NCBI RefSeq assembly: GCF_001417775.1 | Contig: NZ_BBZJ01000041.1 | Location: forward strand, 1-42,461 | DNA from: Streptomyces sp. TP-A0356 | GTDB lineage: Bacteria; Actinomycetota; Actinomycetes; Streptomycetales; Streptomycetaceae | Direction: 5' to 3' | Length of the DNA: 42,461 bases | Shown: positions 1-9,559 of the stretch, in pieces | How positions within the stretch are numbered: position 1 is the first letter of the stretch | How the letters are laid out: each line of letters opens with the position of its first letter | Translations under genes and position numbers: made by a program | Notes under the pieces: generated by a model | Database searches by the model: none | Told to the model about the DNA's origin: nothing | The model's input: only the letters and a program-made list of their open reading frames with translations

Positions 1-296
1 CCTTCCCCAACCAGACCACCAAATGGATCCGCACCCAACAACGCACCTGGACCCAGCTCCACCCCCACCAACAACACCTGCTGGGCACCCTCGGCATCCA
101 CAGCCCCACACCCCTATACCGCTACAACAACCACCCAACGAAACTGACCAACCAGCCAACAGAACTGACCAACACCAACAAGACCAACTCAAAGCAGAAA
201 ACCCGCAGTTCACAAGCCCGCCCAGTCGCAGCCCGCAAGCAACGCCAAGCACCTCGCCAGCACACACCCCACCGCCCAACCCAACCAGCCAACTGA
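1..296 (+). pseudogene. C-terminal tail of a helicase-associated-domain protein (cut by window edge)
   Basis: Reading from base 3, an open frame runs in from the window edge to TGA at 294-296. Its first residues (TTKWIRTQQRTW... LLGTLGI) resemble the end of a helicase-associated (HA) repeat, as found in the large DEAD/DEAH helicases near Streptomyces telomeres. The rest is a low-complexity tail rich in Asn, Thr, Pro and Gln with AAC/ACC-heavy codon use unlike the DNA downstream. Only the C-terminal end lies in the window, so it cannot be told whether the parent gene is intact. The next HA fragment follows in the same frame. Confidence 0.5.
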
Positions 297-341
297 TCAG
301 CCCAGCTCAACGCCCCGGATACCGATCAAAAAGAACGAACC

Positions 342-1292
342 ACGACAGCCGCCGTCATCTACAACCGGCTCCACGGCGACCTCAAGGTCCCGTTCACGTA
401 CCGCGTGCCCGGCCGCGACGACCAGGAGGCCAAGGTCGAGGGGTGGCCGGCCGCGCTCGCCGCCTTCCCACTTGGGCAATGGATCGCCGACGCCCGCCGC
501 GTCTACGCCCGTGGGGACATGGATAAGAACCGCGTCCAGCAGCTGGAGAAGCTGGGCATGGTCTGGTCGCACTTCGACGTCGCGTGGGAAGAGGGCCTGG
601 CCGCCGCGCGCGGGTGGGCCGAGGAGAACGGGCATCTGCTGGCGCCGCTGGACGCCACCTACCAGGGGTACCGGGTGGGCATCTGGCTGAAGAACGCGCG
701 GGCCGCCGCCCGGAAGGCCGCCGAGATCGAGCAGCGGCGCGCCGAGGGACTGCCAGTGGAGTCGGCGGCCGGCGCGCTGTCACAGGAGCGGCGCGAGCAG
801 CTCGAGGACATCGACCCCTCGTGGTGCCCGGCCTGGCCGGTGGAGTGGCAGCGCGCCTTCCACCTCGTGCGGCTGCACCTGGAGGCCGGCGGCACCCTGC
901 CCATGGAGCCGGGCACCGTCATGCACCAGGGCGAGGACCTGGGGCGCTGGGTGCGCTCGGTCCGGCTGGGCTGGGACAAGCTCACAGGCGTGCAGCAGTG
1001 GATGTGCGAAAACATCCTCCGGATCGAGCCCGCAGCACAGGACGAGAAGCCCCGACCGCGCCGCACGCAGGCCGACAAATGGGCCATGAACTACGCCGCC
1101 GCCAAACAGTACTACGAACGCGAGGGGCACCTGCGGGTACCCAGAAAGCACATCGAACGGGTCGACGGCGAGAACCAGGAGAAGCGGGAGCTGAGGCTGG
1201 GCGCCTGGATCAGCAACCAGCGGAGCAGGGCCGCGACACTGACGCCCGAGCGGATCGCGCAGCTCTCCCGTATCGGCATGCGATGGGCATAA
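342..1292 (+). pseudogene. Helicase-associated-domain protein, 5'-truncated remnant
   Basis: The frame is open from 297, right after a TGA, and recognisable protein begins near 342 (AAVIYNRLHGDLKVPFTYRV). Tandem HA modules follow, with the repeated pattern of Trp, 'LG.W', 'LEKLGMVW' and 'IDPSWCPAWPVEWQRAF', ending in 'LSRIGMRWA'. This is the C-terminal third of the large SNF2/DEAD-type helicases common in Streptomyces subtelomeric DNA and linear plasmids. All helicase motor motifs are missing and no convincing start or ribosome binding site precedes the homology, although GTG at 405 could in principle initiate. I read it as a truncated gene fused by recombination to the preceding HA tail. A stand-alone HA-domain protein is the alternative. 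Confidence 0.65.
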
Positions 1293-1485
1293 ATCGGCCC
1301 CGTCCGCGAACCGCGGGCCGCACAGGGAGCCTGTGCGGCCCGCGGCCGTATGCGGCGGCGCCCCAGGTCCCGGGTCGGTGGCGGATCGCCCGGCCGGGTG
1401 GGTGCGTCGACGCAAGGGTGGGCCAGTGACGACAGCCGTGGTGCCCGTGGCGCGACGGCCATCGCCCACCGGCCGGTGAACATGC

Positions 1486-4400
1486 TCAGGAGGGCCCGGA
1501 ATCCCCTTCGGCGTCAGGCAGCAGTGCGGTGACCTTCAGGATGTGCACGGCCTGGTTCTCGCCGAGGTAGGCCTTCAGAATGCGGGTGAAGGCGGAATCG
1601 CCGAGTTTCGCGCGCTGAGCACGCAGGGCGTTGATGTTGCGGGTTGCGTTCTTCGATCCGATCTGCTCGTTGATGCGCAGCGCGTACGCCATGGCGTAGA
1701 CGGCCTCATCATGGATTCCCTGCTCCGCCCGCAGGTTCCCGAGTTCGGCGTAGTCGAGGGCGATCCCCTGCTGGTCTCCGAGTTCCTTGTCCATGGAAAG
1801 GCAGCGGCGATAACATTGCTCCGCGAGATCGTAGTCGCCTTGGCGCTGGGCGATCTTTCCCAGGTGGAAGGTACTGTTGCAGATTCCTGCCTGGTTTCCC
1901 AGACGTGTCTTGATGGCGATGGACGAACGCAGGCTTGACTCGGCCCGCTCATAGTCACCGCGTTTTTCGTACATGCATCCCAGTTGGTGGTGGACGATGG
2001 CGGCTTCTGTCTCGCGGTGCGTCTGCTCGTAGAGGCCCAGTGCCATCCGGTACCGGGTCTCGGCTTCGTCGAAGTGCTTGGTCATGAAAGCGATGCTGCC
2101 CAGGTCCTCATGGCACATGGCGACAGCCCGCACATCGCCCGCCGCTTCGCAGATCGGCAGTGCCCTCTCGAGACACATCCGGGCAGTGCCGTAGTGGCCC
2201 GCTTTCTGCAGGTCGATGGCAAGGAGCACGTAGGTGCTGCCGAGCGGGCTGGGGTGGGAGTGCATGCGACGGAACGCGAGATACGAGGTGGCACGGTCGA
2301 GGGCCAACGCGGCTTCCTCCGGGGGCAGATGACCCACGAGGGCAGCGTTGAAGTCCTCTTCTCCCAGTTCGAGGTACTGGATGGCCAACCAGTCGATGTC
2401 CTTGCGGTCCCTGAAGGGGTGTTCCATCCAGTGCAGCCACGCGTCCGCGGTGCAGGTAATTCCGTCAGCGGCGCGGCCGAGAACTGTACGGACGGCGCCC
2501 AGTTGGCGGTTCGCACTTGCCAGGAATTGTTGCTCGCCCAGAACCGTGTACATGGCCCGGGCGCGGGTGAAACAGGTCTCTGCCCAGGTGAGGTCGCACC
2601 GTTCCCGCGCGGTGCCGCCGAGTTCGAGGTGGCATTCGGCGATGTCGCGGGTGCTTCCGATGTCCTCGAATATTTCCAGTGCGGCCCTGAGGTGGAGGTC
2701 GGCCGACTCGTAGTCGAAGAGCGCGGCCGCGATTCTGGAGAGCAGCAGCCTGCCTTGCCCTGTCCTGACTCGGTCGTTCAGCCTGGTGAATCCCGACAAC
2801 GCATTGAGGACACACTGTTCCGCCTTCGCGTAGTCCTGGGAGAGGAAAGCGAGCGAGGCGATCTGGTGATGGCTTGCGGCGATGCCCTCCAGGTCGTCCG
2901 TTTCCTCGGAGACGGCCAGAACCTCAAGGTACTGCCGCTCGGCCAGAGCGTGATCCCCCCTACGCATGGCGATCCCGGCAAGCTGGTGCATCGTGAGGGA
3001 CATCGAATGCCGGTCGCCGAGACGTTCCTTGATGGAAAGTGACTCCCGGTACAGCCGTTCGGCTTCCTGTAGATCGTCCCGGTTGTCGGCGATCAGGCCG
3101 AGCTGATGGAGCACCACCGCGACATCGTGGTCCGCGCCGAGAGCGCGGAAGGCGGCGAGAGCCGTACGGTACAGCGTCTGCGCCTGGGCAGTGTCCCCCC
3201 GGCTCAGCCTCACGTCGGCGAGATCTCCGACGATGGTGGCCCGGGTCTTGGAGCCCTGGGGGGCCAGCGCCAGCGACTGGCGGATGAGCTGCTCCTGCCA
3301 GGACCACTGGCCAGCGGCGTTGAGTTCGTGACAGACGCGCCTGGTGCACTCGATGGCACCCTCCACGTCACCCGCCGCCAGCCAGTGGTACCGGGCCTCG
3401 ATCACCTGCTGGATGTACTCCGTCGGCTCCGATACGGCACGACTGCGACGGGCCCAGTATTCCGCGGCTCTCTCGTGCAGCGTGCGTAACCGCTCCTGGC
3501 CGGCCAGTGCGGCCAGTGTCCCGGCGGTCCAGCGGTGCACCGAGTATCCCGGGCCGTCAGGCGCTACGAGCCCGAGGCGCAGCAGGGCGGCGAGCGCGCC
3601 TGCCATGCCTTCCGGGACGGGCGGATATTCCTCGGCCCCGGGCGCGGCGGCCAGGACCGAGGCGAGCCCGTCGGTGTCCACGGGCAACCGGTACACCGAC
3701 GCACCGAGCAACAGGTCCTTTCCCACAGGAACGGCGTCCACTCGCTCGATCAACTGCGGAAGCAGTACGTCCTCGGCGATCAGTGCCCCTGTCTCGGCCA
3801 GCAGTTCGCCGAGGCTGTCGCCGGGGGGCCGTCTGCCGGCGGTGGCGGCACGCAGCCGAGCGGTCACGTCGTCGAACCGTCCGTGACCGTCACGCAGCAG
3901 GGCGTCGAGGTACTCCAGGGAACGCGGATGACCGCCGAGCCGGTTCCACACCTCCCGCTTCTGCTGAGACGTGAGCACGTCCACCCCGGGCAGCCGCCAT
4001 ATCAGCTTCCGCGTCTCCTGCCAGGAGAGCGGACCGAGATGGTGGGCGTCCACACCGAGAACGTCGAAGGGGTGCCTGCTGGTGACGATCAGAGCGTGGT
4101 CCCTCGCCCAGGCCGCGAGGAACTCCGCGAGTTCGCGGTCGGCGGGGAGGTGCTGCGCGTCCAGGTTGTCCTCGGCGTTGTCGACGACAAGGAGGAGGGG
4201 GCGTGCACCGGAGTCCCGGAGGGCCTCCAGCCTTTCCACCCAGTGCAGAGTGGGCTCGGCCAGCGTCATGACGGCCTGCCGCAGCGGGTGTGTGCCGGGC
4301 GACTCCTCGCAGCCGCAGCACAGCGCCAGTCGCCGACGCAGGCGGTCGAGGATCGCGTCGACGCCCGTCTCGCCGCTGATCGCCACCACCAGGCCGCCGG

Positions 4401-5673
4401 CGGCCTCGAAGCGCCGGGCCAGTTCGGTGGCCAGGCTGGTCTTCCCGACCCCACCGATGCCGTGCAGCATGATCCGGGGCACGGTCCTTGACAGTTGGCG
4501 GAGCACGGGCCTGCGGCCGACGAAATCCCCGGGCCGCCGCGCGACAGCGTCCTGGACGGTCACGGACATGCTCGAGGCCACGGCACCCGATGCGGACACC
4601 GAGACGGACGTGGTCGTCGAGTCCGGGGAAGCGACCGTCGAAGCCACAGGTCGCCGGGGTGCTTCGTCGTCCGGGGCCGCGAGCCGGAACTCCGGATCCG
4701 CGAGGAGGAGTACGGGGGTCGCCCACTCCGGCAGGAGCCGTGGCACGCGTTCGATGTCGCGCCTCGCCTCACAGAACACGGTGAGCAGATCCGCTTCCGG
4801 GCGACGGGCAAGACCTTCGTACAGGCGTGTGCACAGTTCGGTGGCGTACTCGTCGCTGACCGGCCCGTTCATCGCCAGTACCGCAGGGGCTCCGTGCTCC
4901 AGCAGGCTTCTGGCCGTGCCTGCCTGCTCGCCGTGGTCATCGCGGGCGGTCGAGCAGCCCGCCAGCACGATCAGGGGAACGATGTGACCGGGTGGCAGCA
5001 CCTCGGCGAGAAGGCGGACGCCGCTGACGGGATCTTCCGCTCCGTCCTCGGTTTCCAGCAGCAGGGCACCGGGGCGGGCATGGCAGGAGACGTGGAGGAT
5101 GTCCACCGGTTCTTCGGCGAGTGCCGTCCTCATCGCCGCGACACCGCCCCATTCCAGGAGGCGCACCCGCCCACCGTGGTGGTGGCTGGGCTCGACCGCG
5201 TCCAGGATCCGCCCGAGCTCTCTTTCGTAGTCGAGCAGTTGACCGCTACTGTCGTCGGGGCTGGCGAAGACCGCCAGGATACGGGGCGGGCCGCCACGCA
5301 AGGACGCACCGGCCCTGGTGCCAGGTGCGGATCGGTACACGTCGACCCGTTCGTCCAGGACCAACGGGGTCTGCTGCCCGGGGACGACGAGGGTCTCCCA
5401 CGGGAGTTCGGCCAACTCCGCGTCAGCCACACGGATACCGAGACGGTGACGGCCGGGTCCGACCAGTTCCTCGGCCAAAGCCTCGCCCACGGGACCGGTC
5501 AGGAAACAGCGTCCCAGTGCCGTGCCCACTTCACGCAGCAGTTCCGGCGTCGGCTTCCTGCGCAGGCGCCAGACCGCGTCGGCCGTTCGCTGATCCACCG
5601 TTCCAGCGATCTGGGTGACCTGCTGCCCCCGGAACAGTCCCGCGACCTGTGAGTGCCCGATCACCAACTGCAT
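1486..5673 (-). CDS. CHAT protease-STAND ATPase-TPR protein
   Basis: 1395 residues in three parts. Residues 1-330 are a CHAT (caspase-like) domain, with the catalytic His expected at H198 in 'ILHVSCHA' and the Cys at C240 in 'VLAGCSTA'. A Ser/Thr-rich linker (about 343-375) leads to 'FVGR' and a STAND/NB-ARC ATPase with Walker A GIGGVGKT (405-412) and a Walker B-like 'LLLVVDNAED'. From about 740 to the end are tetratricopeptide repeats. In known relatives the TPR array senses a signal, nucleotide exchange switches the protein on, and the CHAT domain cuts a target. Here the target and trigger are inferred, not known. The gene is divergent, over a 74-bp gap, from a small peptide gene and a membrane-protein gene that I take to be its partners. 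Key residues look intact. The long open frames on the opposite strand are codon-bias shadows. Confidence 0.9.
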   Translation of the reverse strand: MQLVIGHSQVAGLFRGQQVTQIAGTVDQRTADAVWRLRRKPTPELLREVGTALGRCFLTGPVGEALAEELVGPGRHRLGIRVADAELAELPWETLVVPGQQTPLVLDERVDVYRSAPGTRAGASLRGGPPRILAVFASPDDSSGQLLDYERELGRILDAVEPSHHHGGRVRLLEWGGVAAMRTALAEEPVDILHVSCHARPGALLLETEDGAEDPVSGVRLLAEVLPPGHIVPLIVLAGCSTARDDHGEQAGTARSLLEHGAPAVLAMNGPVSDEYATELCTRLYEGLARRPEADLLTVFCEARRDIERVPRLLPEWATPVLLLADPEFRLAAPDDEAPRRPVASTVASPDSTTTSVSVSASGAVASSMSVTVQDAVARRPGDFVGRRPVLRQLSRTVPRIMLHGIGGVGKTSLATELARRFEAAGGLVVAISGETGVDAILDRLRRRLALCCGCEESPGTHPLRQAVMTLAEPTLHWVERLEALRDSGARPLLLVVDNAEDNLDAQHLPADRELAEFLAAWARDHALIVTSRHPFDVLGVDAHHLGPLSWQETRKLIWRLPGVDVLTSQQKREVWNRLGGHPRSLEYLDALLRDGHGRFDDVTARLRAATAGRRPPGDSLGELLAETGALIAEDVLLPQLIERVDAVPVGKDLLLGASVYRLPVDTDGLASVLAAAPGAEEYPPVPEGMAGALAALLRLGLVAPDGPGYSVHRWTAGTLAALAGQERLRTLHERAAEYWARRSRAVSEPTEYIQQVIEARYHWLAAGDVEGAIECTRRVCHELNAAGQWSWQEQLIRQSLALAPQGSKTRATIVGDLADVRLSRGDTAQAQTLYRTALAAFRALGADHDVAVVLHQLGLIADNRDDLQEAERLYRESLSIKERLGDRHSMSLTMHQLAGIAMRRGDHALAERQYLEVLAVSEETDDLEGIAASHHQIASLAFLSQDYAKAEQCVLNALSGFTRLNDRVRTGQGRLLLSRIAAALFDYESADLHLRAALEIFEDIGSTRDIAECHLELGGTARERCDLTWAETCFTRARAMYTVLGEQQFLASANRQLGAVRTVLGRAADGITCTADAWLHWMEHPFRDRKDIDWLAIQYLELGEEDFNAALVGHLPPEEAALALDRATSYLAFRRMHSHPSPLGSTYVLLAIDLQKAGHYGTARMCLERALPICEAAGDVRAVAMCHEDLGSIAFMTKHFDEAETRYRMALGLYEQTHRETEAAIVHHQLGCMYEKRGDYERAESSLRSSIAIKTRLGNQAGICNSTFHLGKIAQRQGDYDLAEQCYRRCLSMDKELGDQQGIALDYAELGNLRAEQGIHDEAVYAMAYALRINEQIGSKNATRNINALRAQRAKLGDSAFTRILKAYLGENQAVHILKVTALLPDAEGDSGPS

Positions 5674-5747
5674 CGTTTCGCCCCCTTCACTGACATGATG
5701 GTGGCTGCGCCGGGCCAGGGCACGGGTGAGAGGGGCAGGGAAGGAAC
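5674..5747. promoter_or_regulatory. Divergent promoter region of the CHAT module
   Basis: This 74-bp gap separates the start of the CHAT-ATPase gene from the start of the 65-residue peptide gene, so both promoters must lie here or overlap the coding ends. A ribosome binding site (GGGAAGGA) precedes the ATG at 5748. No clear -10/-35 pair or operator palindrome could be recognised. The arrangement suggests co-regulation of the two transcripts. Confidence 0.35.
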
Positions 5748-5945
5748 ATGTCCGGGGAAGCGGGGGGAACCGGGGAGGCGGGCGGCGTGCAGCCGCCGCA
5801 GGCCGCGACGGAGACGAACGTGGTCCGCCTCAACGAATCCGGTGACATCGAGTTTTACGACGGGGAACGCTGGGTGCCCTACACCGACCTGCCCGAGGAG
5901 GACCCCGGCCCGTTGGGGATCGTGTTCCGCGAGGACGGGCAGTGA
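5748..5945 (+). CDS. Small acidic peptide (65 aa) of the CHAT module
   Basis: I do not recognise this family. The first 24 residues are Gly/Ala/Glu-rich and probably disordered. Residues 25-64 form a compact acidic segment with 'VVRLNESGDIEFYDGERWVPY' features and a Pro-rich end ('LPEEDPGPLGIVF'), suggesting a small beta-rich fold with Trp and Tyr. A good ribosome binding site lies just upstream of the ATG. The TGA stop overlaps the GTG start of the membrane-protein gene (GTGA at 5942-5945), so the two should be translated together. Position between a CHAT-STAND ATPase and a membrane protein suggests an adaptor, regulator or substrate of the protease. That role is inference from context only. 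Confidence 0.7.
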   Translation: MSGEAGGTGEAGGVQPPQAATETNVVRLNESGDIEFYDGERWVPYTDLPEEDPGPLGIVFREDGQ

Positions 5946-6598
5946 GCGACGAACAGCCGACCGCGTCGCAGCCGGACCCTGCGACACTGGACGCCCTGCC
6001 CTCGCCCCTGGCCTCGGTCGACGGAAGCCGGGCAACGGCGCGGTGGATCATCGCCTCGACCGGGGCGGTGGGCGCGCTGTTGCTGGGCGGCGGTCCCCTC
6101 CTGGCCGTCGGCAGGATCGCGGACTGGGAGCACGGCCTTTGGGCAGGCGCCGGACTGCTGCTGGCCCTCTCCGGCGTCGCCTGGGCGCTGTGGCGGACCA
6201 GTGATGTCCTCGTACCGGCCGTGATGACCCCGGCCCAACTGGACAGCCCGGCACTGCGCGGTCTGCGCGAGCAGTTCGATGCCGCGCCCTGGTACTACTT
6301 CGGTTCGGTGGCCACCAGCCTCGACGACCTGCTGCGGCACCGCCAGATCGCGGCCAACATCGCCGCCCTGCTCCGGTCGGCCGAGCCCGGAGACCGCGAC
6401 GCCCTTCGACGCAGCCTGTCGACGGCCCATCGCAACGTCGTCAAGACCGACCCCTACCTGCGCTGGGTGCTCGCCACGGCCCACGCGTGGCAGGTACGGG
6501 AGACCCTGCACAGGGCCCGTCGTCACACCTTCCTGGGGGGCGTGCTCGTCATCGCGGGGGCCGTCACGTTCCTCAGCGCGACAGCCGTACGGCACTGA
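5942..6598 (+). CDS. Membrane protein of the CHAT module
   Basis: 218 residues with a hydrophilic N-terminus (about 1-32), two closely spaced membrane helices (about 34-57 and 66-84), a cytoplasmic-looking helical region (about 95-195) and a third helix near the C-terminus (about 197-214). The middle region is alpha-helical and rich in Arg and Leu ('LRGLREQFDAAPWYYF', 'LLRHRQIAANIAALL'). I do not recognise the family. The GTG start overlaps the stop of the 65-residue peptide gene, so translation is coupled, and both face away from the CHAT-ATPase gene. A membrane component next to a caspase-like switch suggests a membrane-damaging effector, a sensor, or the protease's substrate. No evidence separates these. 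Confidence 0.75.
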   Translation: MSDEQPTASQPDPATLDALPSPLASVDGSRATARWIIASTGAVGALLLGGGPLLAVGRIADWEHGLWAGAGLLLALSGVAWALWRTSDVLVPAVMTPAQLDSPALRGLREQFDAAPWYYFGSVATSLDDLLRHRQIAANIAALLRSAEPGDRDALRRSLSTAHRNVVKTDPYLRWVLATAHAWQVRETLHRARRHTFLGGVLVIAGAVTFLSATAVRH

Positions 6599-6645
6599 CG
6601 TGGTGGTCCGGGTTCAGGCGGGTGAGGGGCACCGGTTGGCAGCCG

Positions 6646-8070
6646 TCACGGGATGTCCCCGTTCCAGTCGAAGCGGCGTGGGTCGCCGGGGCGCGGGGCG
6701 TACATCGCCCGGCCGCCGGCGCCGAATTGCCCCAGCTCGGCCGGCGCGGGCCGCCCGTTCCCGCCGCACGGCGCTGACCTGTTCCTCGGTGGCCTGGTCG
6801 GCCAGGTCCGCGGAACCCAGGTAACGGCCGGTGGTGGCGTGGTAGACCTCGACGCGGTGGTCGTGGTGGGGCATGAAGCGGATGCGGACCTGGACCCCGG
6901 CCTGGTCGGTCATCCACGGCCCCTACGTAGTCGCATTTCCTGAAGCGGATGCCGCGGGTGGTCAGCGTGCGGGTGCCTGCGTCCTCCAGGGTGAACGTCC
7001 ACAGATCCGCCGCGGGCACGTCCCGCAGCGGGGTGGGATCGTCCTGCCACGCCTCAAGCGGAGTCTTGCCCCGCAAGGGCGCGGGGCGGTGCTCGGTGTT
7101 CCACCACGAAGTCCAATCCAGCAGCCGGGCGGTGAAGTCCTCGAAGCCGAGCAGCACCTCGTCCCCCGGGCGGGAAGCCCGTCTGCCGGGGCGCGGCTGG
7201 CGGGCATAGCCGGGCAGCGCGGCCAGGAACATGCCCTCCACCGCCCGATTGAGGCCCTCCACAGTGCCCTTGAGGTGAGGGGTATAGGCGGGCAGGTCCT
7301 CCACCGTCACATCCAGGAGATCGAACGCGGCAGTCACCGTCCGGGACAGGAAGTCCTTGCCGCGGTCCACCCGTACCTTCTCCGGCAGACCGCCGAACGG
7401 ACCGTAAGGGTCCTCACGCAGGACCGCGGAGCGCAGCGCGGCCAGCACCGACTCCCGCGAAGGAATCCCCGGCGTGACCGCCACGCCGGTGATCGCGTTC
7501 GTCGCACAGTCGGTGAACCACGTGATCCACGGCCTGCGGGCCCTGCCGTGGCATCGACCAGCACCGGCGCTTGCATGTGGCCGGTCTCCCACACCTGACT
7601 GCGCCAGCCCCGCGGCCGGGCAAGGAAACATCATGCCTGCGCGCCGCCCGCTCCCCACCCGCAAGCCCAGCCCGCTCCCCCGGCGTCAGATCACGACGGA
7701 TCGCCCGATGCAGCGTCGGAATCGACGGAGGCGGCGCCTTCCCTCGCCCCGAGCCGCGCGAGCCGTCAGCTCACGATGCACCGCCGCGACATTGCCCTTC
7801 CACAAGGCCAGCAGCCGGCGCACCTCCGGGGTGACGGAGAAGCGGTCTTTGCTCTGGGCCCGCACCCCGGGCTCCGCCGCCGCGGACTCGTCACGCTCGG
7901 CAGCGGCAAGCCACCGCCACACCGTGCGCTCGGTCACTTCCAACCACCCCGCCATCAGCCGTACATGCCGGGTGGTCAGTTTCTGGTCCTCTCGCAGGGC
8001 GAGCAGCCGGCGCACGGCAGGGCCGCGCAGCGCCGACAGGGAGGAAGAAGGCAGACCTCCCCGCGCGTGC
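6646..8070 (-). pseudogene. Mu/TnsB-type DDE transposase, frameshifted
   Basis: Read on the minus strand, pieces in different frames line up as one transposase. An N-terminal helix-turn-helix ('LTTRHVRLMAGWLEVTERTV') near 8.0 kb is followed by a retroviral-integrase-like core ('WITWFTDCATNAITGVAV', 'VRVDRGKDFLS', 'TPHLKGTVEGLNRAVEG', which holds the D, D and E positions), then 'WTSWWNTEHRPAPLRG' and a C-terminal beta-barrel part ('VEVYHATTGRYLGSA') ending 'FDWNGDIP' at a stop near 6646. At least three frame changes (around 7.7, 7.6 and 6.9 kb, plus one near the end) break it. It belongs to the Mu A/TniA family, which works with an AAA ATPase, and the remains of such an ATPase lie directly upstream. 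Confidence 0.75.
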
Positions 8071-8149
8071 GGACCGTCCTCGTGGCCGCCAGCCTCTCCC
8101 GGCCTGGAGGCGCCGGTCACGTTGGCCCCATGAGTCGTGCGCAGGCCCG

Positions 8150-8960
8150 CCCCAGCAACCGGCGGTCCACCACCGCACGGCTCTTGCCATAGGTCTCCGC
8201 GGGTCAGGTGCGAGGTCAGCTCCGCCCAGGTCCGGAAATTGCCGTGCCCCACATGCTCGTCCACCCACGCGACATCAGCCTCGGTCACGTCCTCCCACAG
8301 CGGGTGGAAGGCAGCCATCACGGTGGCCACCTCGCCCGGGCGAAGACGCGGCACCAACTCCCAGGTCAGCACGCGAGAGGCCAGCGCAGGCACCCGGCGC
8401 AGCGCCCGTTCGCAGCCCGCGCCCGCCAGCACGAGTGCCGTGTCCGTGTCCGGGTGGTCCCACAACCCGCACAGGAACTCCAGCACCGGCCCCGGAAGGC
8501 GCTGAGCCTCCTCCAGACCAGCACGCGAGGCTGTCACAGCGCGTTCACCAGCATCACGTCGGCCTCCCCCGCCCCACGCGGCAGACGCCTGCCCAGCTCC
8601 AGGGCGTCCGCAAGCGCCCGGCGCAGTTCGGGCACCGTCGGGTGCACACCGACATGCACCCGACGGACCCTGGCCGGGTGCGGCAGCTGGGACAAGACGT
8701 ACTGCAACGCGACGGTCCTGCCCTGGCCGGCGTCGCGTACAAACACACCACCGCCCCCACCGCGGCCGCGCGCGCGACCGTCCGCAGCACCGACCGAACG
8801 GCAGGTGTGTGCACCACCTGGGCACCCGGCACCAGGACCGGGACCTGCGCCAGATGCTTCTGCTCCCCCAGAAACACCTGCCCACCGACACCTTTCTCGG
8901 CCACCACGTTCAGGCCCAGCTCGCCGAGGGGATCCGGCCGGCGCGACCCGGCCACCCCGG
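8150..8960 (-). pseudogene. TnsC/TniB-like transposition ATPase, decayed
   Basis: Minus-strand fragments in successive frames reconstruct an AAA-type ATPase: an N-terminal 'GELGLNVVAEKGVGGQVFL' and 'PGAQVVHTPAVRSVLRTVA', a Walker A remnant 'DAGQGRTVALQ', an interrupted Walker B region (normally VDEAQ, here 'LEEAQRLPGPVLEF' after a stop and a probable deletion near 8.53 kb), and a C-terminal part 'LVLAGAGCERALRRVPALAS'. Frameshifts occur near 8.75 and 8.53 kb. The family delivers target DNA to Mu/Tn7-like transposases, consistent with the transposase remnant immediately downstream. It cannot be functional as it stands. Confidence 0.65.
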
Positions 8961-9318
8961 GCTCCCGCCCGGTCAGCAAAGCCCGCCCCGCCCGACGGCC
9001 CCTGCGAATCACCCGGTGCAACGTCAACGCCGACGGCACCGACGCCCCGCCAGCCGCGGCCAGCCAGCGTCTCAGCTCAGCGACATTCCCTCCGACCTCG
9101 CCCAGCAGCGCCCACACCTCGACCGACACCGCATACCCCTGCCGGGCCCCGACCTCCATCCGCCCGGCCGTCTTGGCCTGCTCCAGCCAGCGCCACACCG
9201 TGCGCTCGGAGACACCCACCGTCTCAGCGACCGCACGCACATGCCGCGTCGACAACTCCCCCGCCTGCTGCCGCTCCAGCAAACGACGCACCACCAACCC
9301 CCAGGGCAGCACAGCACC
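8961..9318 (-). pseudogene. Second Mu-type transposase N-terminal fragment
   Basis: A frame beginning near 9312 encodes 'LSTRHVRAVAETVGVSERTV', the same helix-turn-helix type as the transposase at 6.6-8.1 kb but clearly divergent in sequence. After about 115 residues it runs without a boundary into the ATPase remnant, so the whole catalytic core is missing. The simplest reading is two related transposons side by side: this one lost its transposase core and kept part of its ATPase, then a second transposase follows. It is transposition debris. Confidence 0.55.
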
Positions 9319-9559
9319 CCGGCCGGCCCTTTACCTCTTGATCCACCCCACGATCACACCGGCCGGGCCAACCTCAGCGCATAAGCTCTCCCGAACCTGA
9401 GACAACATCAGCTTCCATGCGACAAAGCCCCACGACAACGATCCCACCCATCAATCTCTCACCTCATGACAGCGACCCACCCACCCATAAACAGCCGCTG
9501 ACCAGCCCCGGAACACCCCACCCCAGAACACCACCACCGACTCTCACCACCACCGACAC

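Noticed and set aside
3535..5652. Long open frames on the plus strand opposite the CHAT-ATPase gene
   Set aside because: They mirror the high-GC third-position pattern of the real gene and give Arg/Gly/Val-rich products with no family resemblance.
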